Assembly (NCBI GenBank): GCA_964433225.1
Contig: CAYSQA010000011.1
Span: 1 to 24,996, forward strand
Direction of reading: 5' to 3'
Origin: CG2-30-36-39 sp964433225
Lineage (GTDB): Bacteria; Patescibacteriota; Microgenomatia; UBA1400; PJMF01
Length of the DNA stretch: 24,996 nt
Of the stretch, positions 12,287-20,109 are shown piece after piece (within the stretch, counting starts at the first letter, position 1; each line of letters starts with the position of its first letter). The position numbers and the translations under genes were made by a program. The notes beneath the pieces were generated by a model. That model had not been told where the DNA came from. It saw only the letters and a list, made by a program, of their open reading frames with translations, and did not search any database.

Positions 12287-14056
12287 CTACTCTATTCCAT
12301 ACTGACGAAGGACTTGCTTAACTCCACTCTCCAAACTTAACAACACTTCTTCTTCATCTTCACCAGCAACTAACTGGTTAATTGCTGTTTTGTAGTACTC
12401 AATAATTTGGTCATTCATGCCGTTATCGTGGGTGGCAGAACTCATGTACCAACCAACAGCAACCGGAGCATCTTTGAGAATACCAGCTACATAGGGATCA
12501 CTAGCCAATTCACTAGCCAAATCTACTCTAGAATAGGGTTCACCAAAGGTTCTAATACTACTTTGTGCAGAATAAAGTTTTTTCATTACCTCTGCACTAG
12601 TCATGTATTTCAAAAATTTCCAAGCTGCTTCCTTATTAGAACTTTTATCATTAACTCCTTCTGCCCAATAGTTTGCCCAGGCAATTGGTTCATCAGAAAG
12701 TTGTGGCACGGGAGCAATCCCAAAATTTAAATTAGGATTAAGATCCTTTACTTCATGAGCCCTCCAAGTAGGAGCAAACATCATTGCCGCATCACCCTTG
12801 GCAAAGGCTACTGTAGAACTAGGTAAAGAGCTGTTCCAAATAGCATCCTCAGTGACAAAATTGCTATAAAAAACCAAGGCGTCCCTAACTTCTGTAAAAG
12901 CTGGTTCACCAGGAGTACCCCCGTTTTGCAAAATTAATAAAGCCAAAATATCTGCAAAATGATCAACATTTCCTGTATTACCAATAGCTAAGCCACCTCT
13001 AGTAATACCCCCACTTTTTCGAGCATTTTTGTCAGCTGGCACACTTAGTTCAGCCGCTAGTTTTTTTAGTTCTGCCCAAGTAGTTGGAGGCTGAACTCCA
13101 GCTGTCTGTAGAATATCCTTATTGTAGTAAAGGCCTAGACCTTCATACATAATTGGTAAACCAACGATTTTACCTTCTATTTGTAACATTTGGGCTGCTG
13201 TTGGATAAAAAGTTTCTTTAAATTCAGCTGCACTCATCACACTAGCCGGAAGAACAGCTAGTTCAGATCGCAGCATTCTCGCCCAAGAAGCATGGTAGCG
13301 AAAAATATCTGGGCCATTACCAGAAGCAATTGCTGTTTGTAATCTCTCCCGATAATCTTTGTGAGATTGAATTCTGTAATCAATCTTGATCGCTGGATTT
13401 TGTTTTTGGTACTCTTGAATCACTTCATCAAGAACAGCATTTGGCTCCCATAAACCCCAATAAGTCAAAACCGTTTGTTTTTCTGGCGGCACAACCTCTT
13501 GATTAGCCTGATTATTCTGGGTATTACCAGTACCAACCGGAGTAGTTTTTCTACTACCAAAAACATTCGCCAAAAGAGATCCAATCACCCCAAGTCCAAT
13601 CAGAACAGCAGCAATAATCAAGATCATTTTTTTAGGATCGCTTTTTGCTACGGCAATCTTGGGTTGATTGCCACCGCCCACTGGTTGATTAGTCTGAGTA
13701 GGTGGTTTAATTCCTCCAGGAGGAACCGCTAATGGCTTGACAGGAGCTGGCGGTTGAATTGGCTTATCGACACCTAATTTTGGCTGAGGTGTAACTATAG
13801 GGCCACCAGTTTCTGATTTGGTTGGTGGTTGATCACCAGTAACTTTTTCACTTGGTTCTTCAGTCTTGGGAGCTAAATTAGGATTAACCCCTTCCATTTT
13901 AGGCACTCCAGCTGGAGCAACAGAGCGTCCAATCTTGGCTGGATCAGGAAAAACAGGTTGATTATTATTAGGAGTTGGCGAGCCAACACTCCCGCCACTG
14001 TTACTAGTAGGTTGGTTTAGGGTTGGCTCAGAAGGTTTAGGTAGTGGTGTATTCAT
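12287..14056 (-). CDS. Membrane-anchored extracellular solute-binding protein (family 1)
   Basis: A 589-aa protein whose C-terminal part (about 193-589) is a MalE-like periplasmic-binding fold (VLTYWGLWEPNAVLDEVIQE, NGPDIFRYH, LPIMYEGLGLYYNKD). Instead of a signal peptide it has a 140-residue Pro/Gly/Asn-rich N-terminus, then Lys and one membrane helix (143-165), implying a cytoplasmic Pro-rich tail and an outside binding domain. No ABC permease or ATPase gene lies nearby, so the ligand and transporter are unknown; a sensing or scavenging role is possible. The N-terminal tail could bind cytoplasmic partners. The start ATG is only 26 bp from the divergent VanW ATG, so the promoters must overlap coding DNA. 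A TGTAAC lies 6 nt before the ATG. Confidence 0.88.
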   Translation of the reverse strand: MNTPLPKPSEPTLNQPTSNSGGSVGSPTPNNNQPVFPDPAKIGRSVAPAGVPKMEGVNPNLAPKTEEPSEKVTGDQPPTKSETGGPIVTPQPKLGVDKPIQPPAPVKPLAVPPGGIKPPTQTNQPVGGGNQPKIAVAKSDPKKMILIIAAVLIGLGVIGSLLANVFGSRKTTPVGTGNTQNNQANQEVVPPEKQTVLTYWGLWEPNAVLDEVIQEYQKQNPAIKIDYRIQSHKDYRERLQTAIASGNGPDIFRYHASWARMLRSELAVLPASVMSAAEFKETFYPTAAQMLQIEGKIVGLPIMYEGLGLYYNKDILQTAGVQPPTTWAELKKLAAELSVPADKNARKSGGITRGGLAIGNTGNVDHFADILALLILQNGGTPGEPAFTEVRDALVFYSNFVTEDAIWNSSLPSSTVAFAKGDAAMMFAPTWRAHEVKDLNPNLNFGIAPVPQLSDEPIAWANYWAEGVNDKSSNKEAAWKFLKYMTSAEVMKKLYSAQSSIRTFGEPYSRVDLASELASDPYVAGILKDAPVAVGWYMSSATHDNGMNDQIIEYYKTAINQLVAGEDEEEVLLSLESGVKQVLRQYGIE

Positions 14057-14082
14057 AAATCAGTTACAATTAACTATCTATT
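14057..14082. promoter_or_regulatory. 26-bp divergent start region
   Basis: Only 26 bp separate the ATG of the solute-binding protein (minus) from the ATG of the VanW protein (plus). Plus strand: TACAAT (14065-14070), 12 nt before its ATG. Minus strand: TGTAAC, 6 nt before its ATG. Any -35 contacts must fall inside the opposite gene. There is no room for a Shine-Dalgarno leader on either side. Confidence 0.5.
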
Positions 14083-16029
14083 ATGGAGCGTTTTGGTCAC
14101 CCTATCAAGTTCAAGTTGGGCAATTGGTTCTTTTTAAGTAAAAAGAAATCACCGATCATTCTTGAGGAAAAACTCAATCCATTCGAAAAGAAACAAACCA
14201 GAAATTTCCAAGTAATAAGTTTTTTTTCTCTTGTCCTAGTCATCACTACCCTGGGATTGTTTATTGCCTATTCCTCTTCCAAGTTCCTCCCGGAAACATA
14301 TCTTGAGGAGGTCAGGATTGGTGGTTTAAACAAACAAGAAGCTCTACAAAAAATTAGTCAACAATACCCAAACCCAATAGAACATAACCTACTGATTGCT
14401 CTGAATACTGAAGAATTTCAAATAACAAATAATCTTGATTTAGATAACTTTGAAAAAAGAGACTTTTCAGTCGCAACAACCTCAGCAACTCTATCCGCTT
14501 ATTACGATTATGACGCTACTTTAGAAAAAATCTTAAAAGATCAACAACAGCAACCACTCCAATGGCTGGGAAAACTTTTTTTTTCTCCATATCAACCCAA
14601 ATCACATTCGTTGCCAATTAAGTATGATCAACAAAAATTAGCAGAATTTGTCACTGTGGCCAAAGATAAGTTCAATAAAAAACCAATTCCCCCTCAAATC
14701 ATCCTAAAACAAACAAATAATCCTCAGTCACTGGTTTTAAATCCAGGAGAAAATGTCTTGGGTATTGCCGTTGAACCAACTCTTGAAGAATTAAACAAGT
14801 TTTTAGCAACAAATAGTTCTTTAACCAATATAAAGAAACAGTCCACCCTCTCTTTCGAGCCAATTACTCATTGGTTAAGTAAAACCCTTGATAACTCACA
14901 AACCACCACCGCTCTAAAAACAGCTCAAAAACTGGTTGGCAAAGAGGTGATTTTTACTTATGACAAAACAAAAGAAAAACTCACTGATCAGGATTTAGTG
15001 TCTTTCTTGACTTTTCCCAGTGGCTTTATTGATGAAAAAATCGAAAACAAACTTGAAATTTGGAAAGAAAAACTGGATAGACCAGCCCAAAATGCTGAAT
15101 TTGATTTTGACAAACAAACCTTCAAAGTCACAAAATTTAAACCTCATAAAGAAGGGCTTGTTCTGGATCAGGCTAAAACAGTCGCTATGATCAAACAAAC
15201 AATTACTGATTTACTCAGTCAAACGTCAGAAACTACAACTACCACCTCAATCACACAAGAGTTTCCAATCACTGCCTCTCCTCCTGATGTTACTTTGGCT
15301 GACACAAACAATCTCGGTATAGCTGAAAGAATTGGTTTTGGAGATAGTTATTATGCCCACAGTATTCCTAGTAGAATTCATAATGTAGCTTTAACTGCTC
15401 AAAAAATTAATTACTCAATAGTTCCACCAGGAAAAGAGTTTTCTTTTAACAAAACTCTTGGAGAGGTCTCGGCTCTAACCGGTTACAAACCAGCCTATGT
15501 AATTAAAGATGGTCAAACTGTTTTGGGAGATGGTGGTGGGGTTTGTCAAGTCAGCACCACTCTTTTTAGATCTTTATTAGATGCAGGCCTCAATATCACC
15601 CTAAGATTACCTCATAGCTACCGAGTTAGTTACTATGAGTTAGATAACAATCCTGGTTTTGATGCCACTGTTTATGATGGTAATGTAGATCTCAGATTCA
15701 TTAATGACACCGACAACTATGTCCTCATTTATACGGAAGCAGACAGTCAAAACCTCTATATGAAGGTGGAGCTTTATGGTACTAGTGATGGCAGAACAAC
15801 CGAGCTAACAAACTATAAATCTTGGGATTTTCGAGAACCACTGCCTCCAGTTTATGTGCCAGATCCTTCTTTACCCACTGGCCAAACCAAACAAATTGAT
15901 TGGGCTGCTAGTGGCATTAAAGCTCAATTTACTCACACTGTTAAAGATAAAAATGGCGAAATAATTAGACAAAAAACCTACTACTCTAATTACCGGCCAT
16001 GGGCAGCCAAATATTTGCAAGGAGTTTAA
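14083..16029 (+). CDS. VanW-family cell-envelope protein
   Basis: A 648-aa membrane-tethered protein: short cytoplasmic N-terminus, one helix (about 42-64), then a long outside region. Residues about 75-390 contain two weakly similar segments like the peptidoglycan-binding modules often found before VanW domains (EVRIGGLNKQEALQKI at the start). The VanW domain spans about 415-560 with the hallmark GDGGGVCQVSTTLFRS (C488) and LPHSYRVSYYE. VanW proteins are linked to cell-wall biology, but their reaction is not established; the conserved Cys suggests catalysis or metal binding. The C-terminal tail (about 570-648) is beta-rich, like the G5-type ends of relatives. Transcription probably starts about 5 nt before the ATG. 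A C-rich 3' repeat follows. Confidence 0.9.
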   Translation: MERFGHPIKFKLGNWFFLSKKKSPIILEEKLNPFEKKQTRNFQVISFFSLVLVITTLGLFIAYSSSKFLPETYLEEVRIGGLNKQEALQKISQQYPNPIEHNLLIALNTEEFQITNNLDLDNFEKRDFSVATTSATLSAYYDYDATLEKILKDQQQQPLQWLGKLFFSPYQPKSHSLPIKYDQQKLAEFVTVAKDKFNKKPIPPQIILKQTNNPQSLVLNPGENVLGIAVEPTLEELNKFLATNSSLTNIKKQSTLSFEPITHWLSKTLDNSQTTTALKTAQKLVGKEVIFTYDKTKEKLTDQDLVSFLTFPSGFIDEKIENKLEIWKEKLDRPAQNAEFDFDKQTFKVTKFKPHKEGLVLDQAKTVAMIKQTITDLLSQTSETTTTTSITQEFPITASPPDVTLADTNNLGIAERIGFGDSYYAHSIPSRIHNVALTAQKINYSIVPPGKEFSFNKTLGEVSALTGYKPAYVIKDGQTVLGDGGGVCQVSTTLFRSLLDAGLNITLRLPHSYRVSYYELDNNPGFDATVYDGNVDLRFINDTDNYVLIYTEADSQNLYMKVELYGTSDGRTTELTNYKSWDFREPLPPVYVPDPSLPTGQTKQIDWAASGIKAQFTHTVKDKNGEIIRQKTYYSNYRPWAAKYLQGV

Positions 16030-16035
16030 AAAACG

Positions 16036-16091
16036 ATTTTTTCCTCTCCCCTCTTCCCCGGTGGGTAAGTGTCTCAGCCCAACCTGACAAA
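16036..16091 (+). repeat. C-rich 3'-end repeat, copy 2
   Basis: A T/C tract starting 12 nt after the VanW stop codon is followed by CCCCGGTGGG, TGGGTAAGTGTCTCA (16062-16076), and CTGAC (16084-16088) at the same spacing as in copies 1 and 3. TGTC-T-CAG pairs with CTGACA around a bulged T. Confidence 0.75.
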
Positions 16092-16130
16092 ATCACTAAT
16101 AATGGACTAATTTGAACTTTAAAGATTGGT

Positions 16131-16160
16131 TTGACGAGTCTCTAGTTTTTTCAGTACACT
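16131..16160 (+). promoter_or_regulatory. Promoter of the Phd/YefM-like gene
   Basis: TTGACG (16131-16136), 18-bp spacer, TACACT (16155-16160), then 10 nt to ATG 16171. Another promoter that places the transcription start a few bases before the start codon. Confidence 0.6.
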
Positions 16161-16170
16161 GGTAGGTAGC

Positions 16171-16497
16171 ATGAAAATTGTGTCAATGAAACAGTTCAGA
16201 CAAAGTTTTTCTCCCATTCATCGAGCATTGAACAAAGGAGAGAGTTTCCTATTAATGTATCGTTCAAAACCAATTGCCATCATCAGACCTTATGATAATA
16301 GTAAAGATATTCACCTACTATCTCCACAAAAAGAAGCCCCCAGACTAGATCAACAACAACTTAAGACCTTGCCTGAACCAAAAAAAATTGCCATTGAACC
16401 TAGTAAAATCCCTCAACTACCATCTTTAACCAAAAATAATCAAGTCACAACCAACAATCCTCTCAATAAATTTGGCCTAAAAAGAGCTTTTGTCTAA
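16171..16497 (+). CDS. Orphan Phd/YefM-like protein with a long tail
   Basis: A 108-aa protein. The first 45 residues match the Phd/YefM antitoxin fold (MKIVSMKQFRQSFSPIHRAL, then KGESFLLMYRSKPIAIIRPY), which in relatives dimerises and binds operator DNA. The rest (46-108) is Pro/Gln/Asn/Lys-rich and probably disordered; it differs from the usual short toxin-neutralising helix. No toxin gene of the RelE, Doc or PIN type lies next to it: the neighbours are VanW (same strand, upstream) and SpoIID (convergent). It may therefore be a transcription regulator rather than half of a toxin-antitoxin pair. It has its own promoter. Its stop is 34 bp from the SpoIID gene end, with the 12-bp palindrome ACTAAATTTAGT (16521-16532) between them. 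Confidence 0.7.
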   Translation: MKIVSMKQFRQSFSPIHRALNKGESFLLMYRSKPIAIIRPYDNSKDIHLLSPQKEAPRLDQQQLKTLPEPKKIAIEPSKIPQLPSLTKNNQVTTNNPLNKFGLKRAFV

Positions 16498-16531
16498 AAA
16501 TCCATTGCCAACTTTATCTCACTAAATTTAG

Positions 16532-18226
16532 TTATTTGTGTTCAATATTGAAAAAAGCAAAACCGCTCTGAGGGATTGATAAATGACCAGGAGCACGCAG
16601 ATTAAAAGCCGTTTTAAAATCTGAGCCAGATAAAGTAATCGTTCCTTTGTCTGTTTGGAACACAACCTCAGAAGTGCTTCCATTACCCTGTTTAACTGTC
16701 ACTCCTGTTACATTGGCAGGTCCATTTGCTTTAGCTCTCAGCTCTTCATGAGAATAAGGGTTGCCACCCCAACAAGACGTGGTGATTGGTGTTACTCGAT
16801 CATCGCGGTATTTAGCGGCATTAATAATGTCGGCAAGCTCTGCTCCAGTTAGCCAGGGGTTTGCCCTGCCACACTTGTCAGATGAAGGACTATATCCTTT
16901 GGTGTACCATGCTTTATATAGCCAAGGCGAGCCTCCTAGTTTATCATAAGACTTATCAATAAAATTACTCCCACCAGAACCATCGGTAGTGTCCCAACCA
17001 ATTGGTGAAGCATAACCACCATGAGTAGAAGCATAGTAAGTCACGACGTCTTCTAAAACTTGACCCTTAGTTTCATCAACAGCTTTTTTCCAAGCTTCTG
17101 GAGGATTATCTGATTTTGCTTTATTAAAAACCTGACAAGACTCGGTAGTACAGATTTCTTTGCCCTCTTGCTTATAGCGATAAGCATAAGTTCTGGCTGC
17201 CACTGCTTGAGCTTTCAATGCCTCTAAGCTCCAGCTAGATGGCATCTCGGCGATCCCATATAAGTAGGTTGTTTCAAACTCGATTGAACCATAGCCAGCC
17301 ACACTAATATTTCCTCCAGTGTCTTTATTAACTGGTTCCTTACCATAGTAAGCTTGAAGAATTTGTTTAAAGTTTTGGCCAGCTTGGGCCCTACCCCTAG
17401 CTCCATATTGACTCATCCCCTTGCGATGAGTGTAAGCACCAAAAGAAAAAACTGCAAAGCTACCAGCTGGAGCAGCTTCTCTAAAACCTTTAATTGAGGC
17501 ATTGTAGTCATCAGCTAGCTCACTACTACCAATTGAAGCTGTAAAAGTCCCAGACCTAGCATTAATAATTTCTTGTTGTCTAGCAGATAAAGTAGCAATT
17601 TGACCAGCCAACTCAGACTGGTAGTCTTTGGCTTTGTCGATTTCTACTTTAAAAAAACTAGCTTGACTATCAAGTTGTTTCTCCAAAGCAGCCAAAGTAA
17701 CCTGATCTTTTTCTAACTTATTTTTGTCTGTTTCTAGTTTCATTATTTCTTCGGTCAAAGACCTAATTAACCGGTTGTCTTGAGCTTGAACAGAAGAGCT
17801 ATAAGCTAAGTTTTTAGTCAACTTACTGGCATTGCTACTGTTAAAAAACAATAATAAAGGCGAAAAAGTTCGCGATCTTTTATATTGTTGGGCAATTCTG
17901 TTAGAAAAAATAACGTACTGAACCGCAACGTCCTCTTCTCTTTTTTCAATGGTTTTTTCCAATTCTTTGGCCTGTTGTTGAGCGTTAACAATACTTTGTC
18001 TGGCATTGGCAATTTTTTTCTCTAAAGAATTTAATTCTGCTTCTAATGGCTTGGTAGCGTCTTCTGAAAGTTTTTTTAATTGTTCAAGTTCGTCAATTTG
18101 TTTTTGTAGAGTAGATACTGGATCTTCAGCAAAAACTCGAATTGACTCTGATTTAAAAACAAGAAACCCAACGACTAAAAATAGAAACAAAAACACAAAA
18201 GATCGTAGTCTTTTTTCTCTAAACAC
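16532..18226 (-). CDS. SpoIID/LytB-domain protein with an EnvC-like coiled coil
   Basis: An exported peptidoglycan-remodelling protein of 564 aa. A signal/anchor helix (8-25) is followed by a coiled coil (about 36-220). The interruption SPLLLFFNSSNASKLTKNLA (about 122-141) resembles the EnvC/PcsB hinge used to contact FtsEX-type regulators. The SpoIID domain (about 258-545) carries YLYGIAEMP with E327 in the position of the catalytic acid of SpoIID transglycosylases, EALKAQAVAARTYAY, and YYASTHGGYA (H402). C359 and C364 may form a disulfide. The combination suggests regulated wall cleavage, perhaps at division. The start is GTG 18226: TATAAT lies just 6 nt upstream, and no Shine-Dalgarno site is present. 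It is divergent from the VirB2-like operon. Confidence 0.9.
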   Translation of the reverse strand: MFREKRLRSFVFLFLFLVVGFLVFKSESIRVFAEDPVSTLQKQIDELEQLKKLSEDATKPLEAELNSLEKKIANARQSIVNAQQQAKELEKTIEKREEDVAVQYVIFSNRIAQQYKRSRTFSPLLLFFNSSNASKLTKNLAYSSSVQAQDNRLIRSLTEEIMKLETDKNKLEKDQVTLAALEKQLDSQASFFKVEIDKAKDYQSELAGQIATLSARQQEIINARSGTFTASIGSSELADDYNASIKGFREAAPAGSFAVFSFGAYTHRKGMSQYGARGRAQAGQNFKQILQAYYGKEPVNKDTGGNISVAGYGSIEFETTYLYGIAEMPSSWSLEALKAQAVAARTYAYRYKQEGKEICTTESCQVFNKAKSDNPPEAWKKAVDETKGQVLEDVVTYYASTHGGYASPIGWDTTDGSGGSNFIDKSYDKLGGSPWLYKAWYTKGYSPSSDKCGRANPWLTGAELADIINAAKYRDDRVTPITTSCWGGNPYSHEELRAKANGPANVTGVTVKQGNGSTSEVVFQTDKGTITLSGSDFKTAFNLRAPGHLSIPQSGFAFFNIEHK

Positions 18227-18232
18227 ATCTTT

Positions 18233-18238
18233 ATTATA
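18233..18238 (-). promoter_or_regulatory. -10 box of the SpoIID gene
   Basis: TATAAT on the minus strand with 6 nt to GTG 18226, the same TATAAT-N6-GTG layout as the large Cys-rich gene at 20110. The -35 region is poor. Confidence 0.6.
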
Positions 18239-18266
18239 TAGACGAAAATAGTTTGAAGCTACGACT

Positions 18267-18284
18267 AGCTGAATAAACTCAGCT
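18267..18284. promoter_or_regulatory. Inverted repeat between divergent envelope genes
   Basis: AGCTGA-ATAAAC-TCAGCT, 6-bp arms with a 6-nt gap, lies between the SpoIID and VirB2-like genes. Possible operator for one or both. Confidence 0.35.
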
Positions 18285-18329
18285 CATGATAAAATAAACT
18301 CCATAAAAACCAGATTTAAAGTATTTAAC

Positions 18330-19565
18330 ATGATTAAGACTTATCAATCATTTTTTGTTTTGGTTAAAAAAATTTTCCTTACTGTTTTTTTTGGGTTATC
18401 TTTTTTGGCAACCAATGTCACTAGTGTAGAAGCTGTTGGTTCATGTAGTGGCGTACTGAGTGGAGCAAGAGGCACTTTACCTGCTGGCACTAGTTCTCAC
18501 ACTATCGAAATCGATATGAGTAGTGGTTATGATCCAAATGGAAGCTATCAACTTAAAATTCAAAGTGGTGGAGTCGGAATTGTTCAAGCCACTTCATATA
18601 GTTTTGATATTAAAAAAAGTGGAAGTAATTTAACCAATGGCAACAATTCATTAAACTTAAGAAGTGGCAAAGTAACCTGGACTGTCAAAGATGAAGGTGC
18701 TTTAACTAATCCTTGGTTAACTGGTGAAGAAGCAGATCATAATATTTTTATCTATAAAAATGGAACAAAAATTTGTCAAGTTGGCACTTACAAAACCAGT
18801 AATAATAATACTGGTGGCAAATGTGCTTTATATGTCTCTCAAAGTAGAGATGGCCAAACCTGTTATTCATCAGGTTGTATGGACACCACAACTTCTAGCA
18901 CTAAAATTGAGGTTGAAGGTTTAGAAGATGCCCAAGGCAAACCTTTCTCTGGAGAAATTAGGTTTGTCATCAAAGGTGGTGGAACTGCAGATAAAAAAGT
19001 TCAGGCTACTGGAGGTAAAGCTTCGACTAGTTTTGAAGCAAAGAAACAAACTAACTACAAAATTCAGGTAGAAGAAGTAAGAGGTGGCACTAACTATATT
19101 TTCCCTGGTTGTTCAACTAGTTTTAACACCATTGACTACTGTGAAGACGAAATGTGTGATGATATTAGAACCGATGTTTCTGAGAATGTAATGGTAAAAA
19201 ACTTTGAACTATGTGAACAAGCTACTGCCGAAGATCGAGATAAATGCCAAGCTTGTTTTGGTGGAGAAACTTTTAATGGGAATGCTGGAGTTTGGACAGC
19301 GATTGGTTGTATTCCAGCCAAACCTGATAGTATTATCAAAACCTTTATTACTGTTGGGCTAAGTGTTGGTGGTGGGGCAACTTTTTTACTGATCCTGGCA
19401 GGAGCATTTAGATTATCTGTATCCCAAGGAGACCCCCAAGCCACTAAAGATGCCAAAGAACAAATTACTTCCGCCATTATCGGCATGGTCTTTATCATCT
19501 TTTCTATTACTATGTTAAGATTTATTGGTGTCAGCCTATTCCAGATACCTGGTTTTGGAGGTTAA
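18330..19565 (+). CDS. VirB2/TrbC-like protein with a large ectodomain
   Basis: A 411-aa exported membrane protein. The signal peptide (about 1-35) ends near SVEA. A 300-residue Cys- and Gly-rich outside domain follows, with short beta-type segments and several Cys that could form disulfides. The last 77 residues hold two membrane helices (about 338-362 and 380-404) separated by the basic/acidic loop SQGDPQATKDAKEQI, as in VirB2/TrbC pilins and their relatives in CPR genomes. The ectodomain is far larger than in a normal pilin (about 100 aa). It is translationally coupled to the next gene: its last codons (GGAGGT) form the Shine-Dalgarno site of 19570. Likely role: a surface fibre or tip subunit of a type-IV-secretion-like machine. 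Confidence 0.78.
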   Translation: MIKTYQSFFVLVKKIFLTVFFGLSFLATNVTSVEAVGSCSGVLSGARGTLPAGTSSHTIEIDMSSGYDPNGSYQLKIQSGGVGIVQATSYSFDIKKSGSNLTNGNNSLNLRSGKVTWTVKDEGALTNPWLTGEEADHNIFIYKNGTKICQVGTYKTSNNNTGGKCALYVSQSRDGQTCYSSGCMDTTTSSTKIEVEGLEDAQGKPFSGEIRFVIKGGGTADKKVQATGGKASTSFEAKKQTNYKIQVEEVRGGTNYIFPGCSTSFNTIDYCEDEMCDDIRTDVSENVMVKNFELCEQATAEDRDKCQACFGGETFNGNAGVWTAIGCIPAKPDSIIKTFITVGLSVGGGATFLLILAGAFRLSVSQGDPQATKDAKEQITSAIIGMVFIIFSITMLRFIGVSLFQIPGFGG

Positions 19566-19569
19566 AAAC

Positions 19570-19992
19570 ATGAGCAATAAAATCACACAACTATTAATTT
19601 TAACAAGCTTAGTTGTGTTTGCTTTTATTTCACCCAGACTAGTGTCAGCAGCTGGCCTTCCCTCAGAAGAAAATTCTTACGAAGTTACTTCTGATGTTTT
19701 AGACTCATTTGATCCTCTAAAAGTAGCTGGCTCACCACATGCAGCTGAACTCTCTACCCCAGGAGGAATAATCAGCCGAGCATTAACCTTTACTTTTCCA
19801 ATTGCCGGCTTAGCTTTGTTTGTGATGATTGTGGCTGGTGGTTTACAAATTTTAGCTGGAGCGACTAATGCCAAAAGCTTGGAAGAAGGTAAAAAACGAG
19901 TCACCATGGCCATTGTTGGTTTTTTAATTTTGTTTGCTTCTTATTGGGTAGCCCAAATTTTAGAGATCATCTTTGGGGTAAAAATTCTTTAA
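19570..19992 (+). CDS. VirB2-like pilin-type protein
   Basis: A 140-aa protein. The signal peptide (1-27, ending SA) precedes a short outside segment and two membrane helices (70-95 and 111-135) joined by the loop AKSLEEGKKR, the usual VirB2/TrbC layout. It lacks the large ectodomain of the preceding gene and may be the main pilin. Start ATG 19570 is chosen because GGAGG lies 8 nt upstream, overlapping the end of the previous gene, and because the signal peptide begins there; an in-frame start at 19525 would overlap that gene. It is followed by the third C-rich 3' repeat. Confidence 0.85.
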   Translation: MSNKITQLLILTSLVVFAFISPRLVSAAGLPSEENSYEVTSDVLDSFDPLKVAGSPHAAELSTPGGIISRALTFTFPIAGLALFVMIVAGGLQILAGATNAKSLEEGKKRVTMAIVGFLILFASYWVAQILEIIFGVKIL

Positions 19993-20006
19993 GAAAACCA
20001 AAGAAC

Positions 20007-20055
20007 TCACCCCCCCTTTCCCCCGTGGGTAAGTGTCTCATCTCAACCTGACCAA
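20007..20055 (+). repeat. C-rich 3'-end repeat, copy 3
   Basis: A C-rich tract about 15 nt after the VirB2-like stop codon, then CCCCCGTGGG, TGGGTAAGTGTCTCA (20026-20040), and CTGAC (20048-20052). Identical core and spacing to copies 1 and 2. It lies between two same-strand genes, so it could end the pilin transcript before the next promoter (20074-20103). Confidence 0.75.
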
Positions 20056-20073
20056 AACTCAACCACCTTTGCT

Positions 20074-20103
20074 TTGGGACATCCATTTAATTCAAGGTAT
20101 AAT
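20074..20103 (+). promoter_or_regulatory. Promoter of the large Cys-rich protein
   Basis: TTGGGA (20074-20079), 18-bp spacer, TATAAT (20098-20103), then 6 nt to GTG 20110. It predicts transcription from the start codon itself. Confidence 0.68.
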
Positions 20104-20109
20104 AAACTT

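Noticed and set aside
16521..16532. Palindrome ACTAAATTTAGT as a bidirectional terminator between convergent genes.
   Set aside because: It is AT-only except for two G/C pairs and lacks a T-run; it would make a very weak stem.
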